This document shows positions 14,148-21,975 of a DNA stretch of 64,000 bases, piece by piece. Below the pieces are notes generated by a model. It had not been told where the DNA came from. It saw only the letters and a list, made by a program, of their open reading frames with translations, and searched no databases. A program made the translations under genes and the position numbers. Source of the DNA: a virus; the IMG/VR virus record IMGVR_UViG_3300030090_002325, positions 1-64,000 of that record; one strand, given 5' to 3'. Within the stretch, counting starts at the first letter, position 1; the number at the start of each line of letters is the position of its first letter.

Positions 14148-14447
14148 GTGATAGACAAATCAGAAACTCCATGCGTTATAAATAAAAAAACTTCTGGTCA
14201 AGTTATGACCGTACATGATATATTACCTTCCCTTAAAATACTTATTGATATAACGAAACAATATGCCTACATACTTACCCCCACCAGCGGAGTTATTAGA
14301 CGTTCTCGTGTGAGACATAATGAGATACATGACTACGAAAAATATGACCTTCCCTTAAAAGACGCGATTAATTATATGAAAAGAAAACCACTATCACTCA
14401 CAGCGTTTAATGAAATAAAAAAACTGGAGAAAAAAATAAATGCGTAA
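14148..14447 (+). CDS. Hypothetical protein upstream of DNA polymerase (99 aa)
   Basis: The frame is open from a GTG (14148); an internal ATG (14205) is an alternative start and neither has a good ribosome-binding site. The C-terminal half is basic and helical. It overlaps the polymerase start by 8 bases, so it is probably translated together with it. No family recognised. Confidence 0.6.
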   Translation: MIDKSETPCVINKKTSGQVMTVHDILPSLKILIDITKQYAYILTPTSGVIRRSRVRHNEIHDYEKYDLPLKDAINYMKRKPLSLTAFNEIKKLEKKINA

Positions 14448-16272
14448 TTTTATAGTTCTTGATTTTGAAACTTATTACTCAAAAGAATATGGGTTAAATA
14501 AACTTACAACAGAAGAATATATAAGAGACGATAGGTTTGAAGTTATAGGGGTGGCTGTTAAAAAAGATAATCTAAACCCTGTTTGGAAAAGTGGTACGCA
14601 CGAAGAAATAAAAAATTTTTTATTATCTTACGATCTAGAAAATAGTTTTGTTGTAGGGCATAACTTAAGATTTGATGGCGCTATTTTAAATTGGGTATTT
14701 AATATTAAACCGAAAGGACTTATTGATACATATAGCATGGGTGCGATACTACATGGTTTAACGGAATCACTCTCACTAAATAATTTATCTAGTCTATACA
14801 ATATAGGAAGTAAAGGGAGTGAAGTATTAGATGCTATAAATAAAAAACGTATTAATTTTACAATAAAAGAATTAGATGCTTATGGGAAATATTGTTGTAA
14901 TGATGTAGTTTTAACACACCAACTTCTTTTAAAAATGATACCGTCATTTACAAAGGCAGAACTAAAACTAATTGACTTAACTATTCGTATGTTTACAGAA
15001 CCTACAATAAGAATAAATAAACCCCTACTGCTAAAACATTTACATGATGTTAGAGAAAATAAACAAAATCTATTAGACAAAGCTAACGTAGATAAAAAAA
15101 TATTAATGAGCAATCCTCAGTTTGCTGACCTACTGAGAACCTTACAAGTAGACCCGCCCATGAAAATAAGTCCTACCACAGGTAAACCTACATTCGCATT
15201 CGCTAAAACCGATCAAGGTTTTAAAGACCTCCTTGAGCATTCAGATGAGAAGATTCAAATCTTAGCTGCCGCGAGAATTGGTAACAAATCTACATTGGAA
15301 GAAACACGTACAGAGAACTTTATCAGTATATCCAACAGAGGTTTACTGCCCGTTCCTCTAAAATACTCTGGTGCTGTGGTGTCTCACAGGTGGAGTGGGA
15401 GTGATGGGATAAATATGCAGAACTTACCACGCAGTTCAGAATTAAGACGTGCGTTATGCCCTCCGACAGGACATAAGTTAGTAGTTTCAGATTTGAGTAA
15501 CATAGAATTACGCTTGGCTTATTGGTTTTCTAACTCCCACCAAAAAATTGATCAAATAAAACAAGGTATAGACCTGTATACTCAATCCGCAACAGACATA
15601 ACAGGAACACCTTATGATGAGGTAGATAAAGATTTACGTTACATATTTAAAGTAGTTAATCTATCTGGGATATATGGTGTGGGCGCTAATAAGATGCATA
15701 ATATTTTGACGCAGGGTGGGGTTAAGAAAGATTTAGATGAAGTTAAAAATATAGTTTATGCCTATAGAAGAAACAACCCAGAACTTGTTGAGGCTTGGTC
15801 AAAAGCTGAGGAGATGCTAACTGCTGTTATGAATGCCCAAGCTTATAAAATGGGGGCGTCTGGTATTATTAGTAGTGTCCCTAAAAAAGGAATGTTGAAA
15901 CCTAATGGAATGTTATTGGGGCTTCCTAACCTAAGAATACTAAAAGATAAAGATGGTAGGGAATCGTGGGCGTATGATAAGAAGTTAGGTCGTAAAGTAA
16001 TCCCAGAGTATATACACCCAGCCAAGACTTTTCAGAGGTGTATTCAATCTCTCGCTAGAGATGTCATAGGAGAACACTTACTTTCTGTAGCTGCTAGATT
16101 TAAAGTGGTAATGACTGTGCATGATGAATTAGTTATTGTATGCCCTGACGATGAAGTAGATAATTGTGTGAAATATGTGAGAAAGTGTATGCAAACTCCG
16201 CCCGATTGGTGTTTAGATCTTCCCCTAGAATGTGAAATAGGAGTAGGGGATAACTATATGGATGCTAAATAA
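14440..16272 (+). CDS. polA: Family A DNA polymerase with 3'-5' exonuclease (610 aa)
   Basis: Exonuclease: D8-x-E10, D79 in GHNLRFD, and Y151-x3-D155. Polymerase motif A is D351-LSNIELR, the O-helix is R400-x3-K404-x3-L408-x3-Y412-G413, and motif C is H561-D562-E563. There is no 5'-3' exonuclease domain, as in other phage enzymes. L408 aligns with Phe762 of E. coli Pol I. Leucine there is common in marine phages and has been linked to slower, more accurate synthesis and temperate lifestyles. It directly precedes a Cas4-like nuclease with a one-base overlap. Confidence 0.95.
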   Translation: MRNFIVLDFETYYSKEYGLNKLTTEEYIRDDRFEVIGVAVKKDNLNPVWKSGTHEEIKNFLLSYDLENSFVVGHNLRFDGAILNWVFNIKPKGLIDTYSMGAILHGLTESLSLNNLSSLYNIGSKGSEVLDAINKKRINFTIKELDAYGKYCCNDVVLTHQLLLKMIPSFTKAELKLIDLTIRMFTEPTIRINKPLLLKHLHDVRENKQNLLDKANVDKKILMSNPQFADLLRTLQVDPPMKISPTTGKPTFAFAKTDQGFKDLLEHSDEKIQILAAARIGNKSTLEETRTENFISISNRGLLPVPLKYSGAVVSHRWSGSDGINMQNLPRSSELRRALCPPTGHKLVVSDLSNIELRLAYWFSNSHQKIDQIKQGIDLYTQSATDITGTPYDEVDKDLRYIFKVVNLSGIYGVGANKMHNILTQGGVKKDLDEVKNIVYAYRRNNPELVEAWSKAEEMLTAVMNAQAYKMGASGIISSVPKKGMLKPNGMLLGLPNLRILKDKDGRESWAYDKKLGRKVIPEYIHPAKTFQRCIQSLARDVIGEHLLSVAARFKVVMTVHDELVIVCPDDEVDNCVKYVRKCMQTPPDWCLDLPLECEIGVGDNYMDAK

Positions 16273-16943
16273 TGAAAAAATTTACTTGGTCTTACTCTAG
16301 TGCTACTACATTTGAGAAATGCCCTAAACAGTATTATCACTTATATGTAAAAAAAGATATTAAACAAGACCCCAATCAAAAACATTTTTTATATGGTAAC
16401 GAAGTTCACAAAGCCGCAGAATTATATGTTAGAGATAGTACACCCCTCCCTGATAAGTTTTCTCAGTTTCAAGCGCCACTAGATAAATTAATTTCTATCC
16501 CCGGTGAAAAATTTTGTGAACATAAAATTGGGTTGACACAAAGCCTTGAACCTACTGAATTTTTTTCTGATGTTGTATGGTGGAGAGGGGTAATTGACTT
16601 ATTAATACTTGACAAAGACCAGAAGGTGGCTACAATCGTAGATTATAAAACAGGAAAAAATAGTCGTTATGCAGATATGCGTCAACTATCTTTAATGAGT
16701 GTAGCGATATTCAAACACTTTCCTGAGATAGAAAAGATTAAATCAGCATTATTGTTTTTAGTTAGCAAAGAAGTTTTACGATCTGACTATAAAATTGAGA
16801 AGGTCGATGATATGTTTAAAGAATGGGGGACATTAGTAAAAAGAATAGACCATGCTTATGAAAGCGGAATATTTAATGCATCGCCTAATTTTGCATGTCG
16901 TAGTTTTTGCCCAGTCCAACAATGTTCTCACTGGGGTAAATAA
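16272..16943 (+). CDS. Cas4/RecB-like PD-(D/E)XK nuclease with Fe-S cysteines (223 aa)
   Basis: Nuclease residues H46 (GNEVH), D109 (RGVIDLL) and D124-x-K126 (IVDYKTGK) form the RecB-type active site. C17 near the N-terminus with C209, C213 and C218 at the C-terminus is the arrangement that holds a 4Fe-4S cluster in Cas4 and AddB. No cas1 or CRISPR array is in the window, so a role in phage replication, recombination or DNA end processing is likely. It overlaps the polymerase stop and the HNH start by one base each. Confidence 0.88.
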   Translation: MKKFTWSYSSATTFEKCPKQYYHLYVKKDIKQDPNQKHFLYGNEVHKAAELYVRDSTPLPDKFSQFQAPLDKLISIPGEKFCEHKIGLTQSLEPTEFFSDVVWWRGVIDLLILDKDQKVATIVDYKTGKNSRYADMRQLSLMSVAIFKHFPEIEKIKSALLFLVSKEVLRSDYKIEKVDDMFKEWGTLVKRIDHAYESGIFNASPNFACRSFCPVQQCSHWGK

Positions 16944-17221
16944 TGGCTAAGAAAAGAAAAAGAAACTACCAAAAAGAAAACGAATATAAGAAAAGACCAG
17001 AACAAATAGCTATGAGGGTCAAAAGAAATGCTGCTCGTAGACAACTCATGAGAGAAGGATTAGTAAAAAAAGGTGATGGCACACATGTAAACCATATAGT
17101 TGCCCTAAGTAAAGGTGGCTCTAATGACAGGAAAAATTTGAGTGTGAGAGATGGAAAAAAGAATAGCTCCTATGCTAGAAACAAAGACGGTTCGATGAAA
17201 GGAAAAAATCGAAAGACATAG
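16943..17221 (+). CDS. HNH endonuclease (92 aa)
   Basis: A basic N-terminal helix is followed by HVNHIVALSKGGSNDRKNL (about residues 48-66), the beta-beta-alpha metal core with its H-N-H residues. The C-terminus is Lys/Arg-rich. It could be a packaging-associated, homing-type or recombination nuclease; its place in the replication block favours DNA processing during replication. There is no intron evidence around it. Confidence 0.8.
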   Translation: MAKKRKRNYQKENEYKKRPEQIAMRVKRNAARRQLMREGLVKKGDGTHVNHIVALSKGGSNDRKNLSVRDGKKNSSYARNKDGSMKGKNRKT

Positions 17222-17233
17222 CTCAGAAATGTC

Positions 17234-17392
17234 ATGATCTTTTATATAGAAGCTACAAATTTTAAGGGTACACGACACATTCAAGTAGAAGCTATTACAC
17301 CTGATGAAGCAGAAGAAAAGGCTAAAAATATTTTAGGGGAAGGTTATTTTGTAGAATCAATTTCTACATTTGAAACACTACAACGGTCATAG
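17234..17392 (+). CDS. Small hypothetical protein (52 aa)
   Basis: Translates as MIFYIEATNFKGTRHIQVEA followed by a helix with acidic residues and a beta-like end. It resembles the many small phage proteins with a beta-hairpin and helix. The ribosome-binding site is poor, but the frame fills the gap between its neighbours. Confidence 0.6.
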   Translation: MIFYIEATNFKGTRHIQVEAITPDEAEEKAKNILGEGYFVESISTFETLQRS

Positions 17393-17403
17393 GGGAAGGT
17401 TAT

Positions 17404-17682
17404 ATGTTGGATAGTCTATGTATTATATTCTACACAGCCTACTTTAAATGGCCTGACGGTTCGTATCATGCCTTCCCTCAAACAACGAACCGAATTGAAA
17501 TTAAAACTGAAAATTTTAAAACGTTACTACTGAAAACAAAAAACAATACGTGGTATGGAATTATGAATGGAAAAATTTTTTATGGGTCATTTGGCAAATA
17601 CAGGGATAAACTCTGCGAACTTGCGGATAATGAATTATTACCTGATAAAGCATACAAACCACGCGCAGTTCTGGAGGAATAA
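17404..17682 (+). CDS. Hypothetical protein (92 aa)
   Basis: Begins MLDSLCIIFYTAYFKWPDGS after GGGGAAGG. Aromatic-rich and beta-like in the middle. No recognised family. It ends directly against the start of the first HTH gene. Confidence 0.72.
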   Translation: MLDSLCIIFYTAYFKWPDGSYHAFPQTTNRIEIKTENFKTLLLKTKNNTWYGIMNGKIFYGSFGKYRDKLCELADNELLPDKAYKPRAVLEE

Positions 17683-17913
17683 ATGCAATACATAAAGGAC
17701 TCTAATATTTTAAGACCGCCTACACCTAAAGAGATAAAAGACCTCAGGACTGAAACGGGGCTAACAGTGGCACAAGCGGCTAACTTAATACATAAAACAG
17801 CACGTTCTTTTCAAAGATGGGAAAGAGGTGATGGAGATATGCCACTAGCGTATTGGGAATTATTTGAGCTTAAATGCAAAGTAATTAAAATGCGCGAAGG
17901 TTCTGTAGCATAA
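17683..17913 (+). CDS. HTH DNA-binding protein, Xre-like, copy A (76 aa)
   Basis: Residues about 10-60 (PPTPKEIKDLRTETGLTVAQ then AANLIHKTARSFQRWERGDG) form a lambda-repressor-type helix-turn-helix with a recognition helix followed by W-E-x-G. It abuts a second HTH gene of the same layout (xEIxxxR...T..xAA......xxW.RWExG..xMP...WxLF), so the two look like a tandem duplication. Likely transcriptional regulators; candidate binders of the palindromes upstream (inference). Confidence 0.82.
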   Translation: MQYIKDSNILRPPTPKEIKDLRTETGLTVAQAANLIHKTARSFQRWERGDGDMPLAYWELFELKCKVIKMREGSVA

Positions 17914-18201
17914 ATGGATGATTTTTATGTTCCTACTGAACAAGAAATACGAGGACATAGATTACGTTCTCAACTAACACAAGGAGAAGCCGCTAAGTGT
18001 TGTTGTGTAGCTCAAGCTACATGGGCTAGGTGGGAAAGCGGAAGAAATAAAATGCCTCCGGGATTATGGAAACTATTTTTAATTGAACTTAAATATAAAG
18101 ATGATATTGAGGAAGTCGAGGAGGAATTACCTGCTACTTCATTAGATGAAATAACTGAAAATTGGGATAAAGATTATTTAAACCATTTAGAGCGAGGTTG
18201 A
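17914..18201 (+). CDS. HTH DNA-binding protein, Xre-like, copy B (95 aa)
   Basis: Same pattern as the preceding gene: EIRGHRLRSQLTQGEAAKCC, then a recognition region ending ARWESG and MPPGLWKLF, with an added acidic tail of about 35 residues. The reading frames abut (stop then start, no gap). The extra acidic tail may allow partner contact. Confidence 0.82.
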   Translation: MDDFYVPTEQEIRGHRLRSQLTQGEAAKCCCVAQATWARWESGRNKMPPGLWKLFLIELKYKDDIEEVEEELPATSLDEITENWDKDYLNHLERG

Positions 18202-18202
18202 T

Positions 18203-18463
18203 ATGGAAAAAGAATTACTAAAAATGGACGGCTATAATGATTGCATAATGGGTAAAGTATCGGGGGCCGGGATGCCAGATAAAATATGTTACAACTATGA
18301 AAAAGTTATTAGGAAAAATATGGAGATGGGTATGTCACATGAAGAGGCAGTGGAGTATTTTGAGTATAATCAAATAGGTGCTTACGTAGGAGATCACACT
18401 CCATGCTTTTTAGAAGATATTGTAATGCTGGAGTATGGTGAAAAAAATAACGATGAAGTTTGA
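18203..18463 (+). CDS. Hypothetical protein (86 aa)
   Basis: Begins MEKELLKMDGYNDCIMGKVS, with several Cys, Gly and acidic residues. No domain recognised. It overlaps the zinc-finger-like gene by 11 bases. Confidence 0.7.
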   Translation: MEKELLKMDGYNDCIMGKVSGAGMPDKICYNYEKVIRKNMEMGMSHEEAVEYFEYNQIGAYVGDHTPCFLEDIVMLEYGEKNNDEV

Positions 18464-18695
18464 AGAACGTAAGTGTGCTACATGCGGTTCTGTTTACTAT
18501 CATAATATTAAATATAACGGGGCTAATAGATATTGCCATAAATGTTATCTAAAAAGACGAAGGATTTACGAACAAAAAAGAAACAACAAATTTAACGCAA
18601 TAATGAATAAATGTAGCGATGTTTATTGGCCTCACGTCAATAATAAATCTAAAATATTTGAAACGGGAATGTTTGGTTATAATGGAAATATATAA
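18453..18695 (+). CDS. Small zinc-finger-like protein (80 aa)
   Basis: Two CxxC pairs, CATC at residues 8-11 and CHKC near 34-37, form a zinc-ribbon-like unit; the rest is basic and ends in a short tail. The start is set at MKFEERKCATC, which keeps overlap with the previous gene short. Likely nucleic-acid or protein binding; no finer assignment. Confidence 0.68.
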   Translation: MKFEERKCATCGSVYYHNIKYNGANRYCHKCYLKRRRIYEQKRNNKFNAIMNKCSDVYWPHVNNKSKIFETGMFGYNGNI

Positions 18696-20235
18696 AGATA
18701 AAGCATTAATAGTAAACACTAAAAACCCTAATAATATAATATCTGCTATACCTAAAAGTAAGATTTTAAAATCTTATGAAAACGGTGTGACACAGGTCGT
18801 AGTTAATTGGGGGATTGATGAGGTAATTGAATTATCTAAATTAGTTAAATTTCCCCCTTCGCCAATTACTAAAGATTATAAATGGCCTGGTATATATAAA
18901 CCATTTAATCATCAAAAAGAGACAGCTGAATTTTTATCCGCTCACAAACGTGCTTATTGTTTAAGTGAAGCGGGAACAGGTAAAACCTCAGGTGTTATAT
19001 GGGCCGCTGATTATTTAATGAACAAAGGTAAAATTAGTAGAATGTTAGTTGTGTGTCCTTTATCTATTATGAAAGCCGCATGGGAAACAGATCTGTTTAA
19101 AACAGCTATGCACAGAACTGTAGCTATAGCGCATGGGAGCGCGGAAAAAAGAAAAAAGATTCTTGCTCAAAATACAGACATTGTGGTTATAAACTATGAT
19201 GGAATTGAGATTGTTAGGAAAGAACTAGAAAAAGGTGGGTTTGATTTAATTGTAGTGGACGAAGCTAACTACATTAAGACAGTAACCACTAAAAGATGGA
19301 AGTCTTTAAATAAATTAATTAATCCTGACACGTGGGTATGGTTATTAACTGGAACACCTGCGGCTCAATCACCTTTCGATGCATACGGATTAGCTAAGTT
19401 GGTTAGCCCTGTTTCTGTACCCCGTTACGCCGGTACATTCAAAGATATGGTCATGCAAAAGGTTGGGCAGTTTAAATGGATTCCTAGATATAATGCTCAG
19501 GATATAGTGTTTAAAACATTACAACCTGCTATTCGCCATACAAAAGAGGAATGCTTAGACTTACCAAACGTGTTGTATACATGCAGAGAAGTGAGTTTAA
19601 CACCTCAACAAAATAAGTATTATAAAAAGCTTAAAAAAGATATGTACATGCAAGCGGCTGGGGAAGATATAACAGCAGTAAACGCTGGTGTTATGTTGAC
19701 TAAATTACTACAGGTTAGCGCTGGGTCTATCTATTCAGATGATGGTGAAACTGTAGAGTTTGATATAAAAAATAGGATCACTGCACTTAAAGAGATAATA
19801 GAAGAAGCAAGCCATAAGGTGCTAGTGTTTTGCTCATTTAGACATAGTATAGACAGGATTAGAGACGAACTAGGTAACAGCAATATATCTTGTGAACCCA
19901 TACATGGAGATGTATCCATGAATAAAAGGTCCAAGATATTTGACGATTTTCAAAAAACTACAGACCCGCAAGTATTAATTATTCAGCCTCAAGCTGCTTC
20001 TCATGGGATTACTCTACACGCGGCTAACGTTGTAGTTTTCTGGTCTCCTGTAATGTCAGTAGAAACTTACATTCAATGCTGTGCTAGAGTAGACAGAGCC
20101 GGGCAACGTAACCCTATGACTGTGGTTCATTTACAGGGTAGCCCCGTAGAGGAACGAATGTATAAAATGCTGCAGGGCAAAATAGATTTACACACACAGC
20201 TAGTTAATTTATATAAAGAGGAGATTGGGTGTTGA
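18682..20235 (+). CDS. SNF2-type superfamily 2 helicase (517 aa)
   Basis: Motif I is E96-A-G-T-G-K101-T, motif II is D193-E-A-N, motif III is LTGTPAAQS, and motif VI is C467-ARVDRAGQR (R472, R476), all in the order of SNF2-like helicases. The start is the ATG reading MEIYKDKALIV; a longer upstream frame is a shadow. Phage SNF2-like proteins are DNA translocases used in replication or recombination. It sits between regulators and the SSB-like gene. Confidence 0.9.
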   Translation: MEIYKDKALIVNTKNPNNIISAIPKSKILKSYENGVTQVVVNWGIDEVIELSKLVKFPPSPITKDYKWPGIYKPFNHQKETAEFLSAHKRAYCLSEAGTGKTSGVIWAADYLMNKGKISRMLVVCPLSIMKAAWETDLFKTAMHRTVAIAHGSAEKRKKILAQNTDIVVINYDGIEIVRKELEKGGFDLIVVDEANYIKTVTTKRWKSLNKLINPDTWVWLLTGTPAAQSPFDAYGLAKLVSPVSVPRYAGTFKDMVMQKVGQFKWIPRYNAQDIVFKTLQPAIRHTKEECLDLPNVLYTCREVSLTPQQNKYYKKLKKDMYMQAAGEDITAVNAGVMLTKLLQVSAGSIYSDDGETVEFDIKNRITALKEIIEEASHKVLVFCSFRHSIDRIRDELGNSNISCEPIHGDVSMNKRSKIFDDFQKTTDPQVLIIQPQAASHGITLHAANVVVFWSPVMSVETYIQCCARVDRAGQRNPMTVVHLQGSPVEERMYKMLQGKIDLHTQLVNLYKEEIGC

Positions 20236-20256
20236 CAATGTAAAGATGTATGCTAT
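20234..20256 (+). promoter_or_regulatory. Possible promoter for the SSB-like/PrimPol genes
   Basis: A perfect -35 hexamer TTGACA (starting two bases before the end of the helicase stop region) is followed after 16 bases by TATGCT. It could drive the downstream replication genes separately. Only sequence similarity supports it. Confidence 0.35.
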
Positions 20257-20301
20257 GCTTTGGTTTTAATCAAAACGAGGCAAATAAAGGTGAATGAAAT
20301 A

Positions 20302-20766
20302 ATGACGAGTACCAGAAGTGAAGGGTTAAAAACAGTCGTAGAAATGATTGAAATAGAATCTATAACTGGCGAAGACATTGAACGGCTGATGAAAGCCGAT
20401 ATTAAAATGCGTGATAAGATAGCTTCTCTTGAAAATAAAATAAAAACAATAAAAGAAGAAAGATCACAAGTTCAAGCTATTCTTATAGAAGCTTGCCGGC
20501 ACTTAAAATCTGATAGCTTTAAAAATAAAATTGGCACTCTTACCAGAAGAATTAAAAAGCGCTATTGGACTACAGACTGGCCAAGTATGTATAAGTTTAT
20601 AGAAGAAAAAGGATTGATAGAATTTATGGAAAAAAGGTTGAATCAAACAAATATAAAAGAATATTTAGCTGAACATCCAGATGAATTACCACCAGGGCTA
20701 CAAAGTTCTGCTGAGTATGCGATCAGCATACGCAGGAATAAAAGCTACGAGGAGATAGAAGAATGA
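20302..20766 (+). CDS. Coiled-coil replication-associated hypothetical protein (154 aa)
   Basis: The start is taken at MTSTRSEGLKTVVEMI, 11 bases after AAAGG; a GTG at 20290 is equally possible. Residues about 30-65 are a heptad-like coiled coil. The C-terminal region (RYWTTDWPSMYKFIEE, then LAEHPDELPPGL) resembles a family of small phage proteins usually encoded beside single-strand-binding or recombination genes. It overlaps the SSB-like gene by 4 bases. Confidence 0.75.
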   Translation: MTSTRSEGLKTVVEMIEIESITGEDIERLMKADIKMRDKIASLENKIKTIKEERSQVQAILIEACRHLKSDSFKNKIGTLTRRIKKRYWTTDWPSMYKFIEEKGLIEFMEKRLNQTNIKEYLAEHPDELPPGLQSSAEYAISIRRNKSYEEIEE

Positions 20767-21719
20767 CACAAGACTTAGATGTATTTCAAAATCAACCTAC
20801 ACAAATGGTTAAAAGTAACAGAGACGATGGATTTTCTCATACCATATCTGGTAGTTCTTCTACCAGCAAAAGAATTTCTATACGCAATAATTTATTTAGA
20901 TTAATTATTAATGGAGAAGAAATAAGTAAAAGTAATCAACGACACTTAGATGTAGTTATTGTGAATGCTTCTCCATCTGTGCATAGAATGTTTTACGCAG
21001 AAGCATATAGACCGGGGGCTAAATTATCTCCACCTTCATGTTGGAGTTCTGATGCTCAAGTTCCTGATAAAGATGTGCCAGAAGCGCAACATGCAGACTG
21101 TTCCGGTTGCCCACAAAACATTAAAGGCTCAGGTCCTAATAATACTAAAGCATGTAGATTTAGTAGACGCATCGCTGTAGTTATGGCTGATAATTTAGAA
21201 GGTGACATATACCAGATGACTCTACCTGCTCAGTCTATATTTGGAACTGGTGATGATACTGGTAAGCCACTTAATAAATATGCAGATTATGTAAAGGCTA
21301 ATGGTGAAGCTGTAGGATCAGTAGTTACACGTATGTCTTTTGATGAAAATTCTTCCAGTACTAAAGTTAAATTCTGGCCTTTATCTAGATTAACAGACGA
21401 AGAGTTTGAAATTTCTAAAGGTCAAGGAGCTACTGAAGATGCTCAAAGAGCTATTACCTTAACTGTAGTTAAGAAAGAGCCTGAAGTAGATGAAAAAGAT
21501 ATACCAGAAGCTTTTAGATTAACAGACGAACAGAAAGCTAAAGCAGCTGAACCAAAAGAAGAAGTTGTTGAAGAACCTGTTAAAAAGAAAACGAGTAGAA
21601 AAAAGAAAACTAAAACCGAACCAGTTCAACAAGATTTATTTGATAAAGAAAAAACTGAAGAACCTGTACAAGATACAGGGAATGTAAGTCTTGATGATCT
21701 AGTATCTGATTGGGAGTAA
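20763..21719 (+). CDS. Candidate single-stranded-DNA-binding protein with zinc motif (318 aa)
   Basis: Beta-rich core (about 30-190) with four cysteines, C-W-S-S near residue 94 and CSGC ... CRF near 117-138, as in a zinc-binding insert. A basic Lys-rich linker (about 255-285) follows, then an acidic, aromatic tail ending SLDDLVSDWE. A DNA-binding core, zinc and an acidic tail that contacts replication partners is the general plan of phage SSBs such as T4 gp32. Homology is not proven; the assignment rests on architecture and position between helicase and primase genes. Confidence 0.55.
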   Translation: MTQDLDVFQNQPTQMVKSNRDDGFSHTISGSSSTSKRISIRNNLFRLIINGEEISKSNQRHLDVVIVNASPSVHRMFYAEAYRPGAKLSPPSCWSSDAQVPDKDVPEAQHADCSGCPQNIKGSGPNNTKACRFSRRIAVVMADNLEGDIYQMTLPAQSIFGTGDDTGKPLNKYADYVKANGEAVGSVVTRMSFDENSSSTKVKFWPLSRLTDEEFEISKGQGATEDAQRAITLTVVKKEPEVDEKDIPEAFRLTDEQKAKAAEPKEEVVEEPVKKKTSRKKKTKTEPVQQDLFDKEKTEEPVQDTGNVSLDDLVSDWE

Positions 21720-21726
21720 AAATAGC

Positions 21727-21966
21727 ATGAGAGGTTATTCACAAAAAGTAATTAATGATAATAAGAAAGCTAGGCCGATAACGTCTGGTGTTAAATTAGG
21801 TAAACTATGTATTAAACTTATGTACCCTGTAGATAAGGTAGCTAAGAAATTAAAAAAATCTAGGCAATGTGTTTATGATTGGTTTTGTGGCAAAGCTGCC
21901 CCTACTAAAAACAATACTAAAAAAATAAATCAGTTAATAGATGAATTAACTGCACAACTTAAATAA
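21727..21966 (+). CDS. Small HTH-like DNA-binding protein (79 aa)
   Basis: Basic, helical, with a helix-turn-helix-like region VDKVAKKLKKSRQCVYDWF (residues about 37-55) followed by a helix. Third candidate regulator in the window. It overlaps no neighbour and ends 9 bases before the primase gene. Confidence 0.68.
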   Translation: MRGYSQKVINDNKKARPITSGVKLGKLCIKLMYPVDKVAKKLKKSRQCVYDWFCGKAAPTKNNTKKINQLIDELTAQLK

Positions 21967-21975
21967 TGCATCTCC

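Noticed and set aside
16272-16943. CRISPR-associated Cas4 assignment
   Set aside because: The nuclease is Cas4-like in residues, but there is no cas neighbour or array; kept as a replication/recombination nuclease.
17384-17399. Third member of the tandem 23-bp repeat as a firm regulatory site
   Set aside because: Only a partial match and it overlaps the end of a small gene; mentioned as a lead, not annotated.
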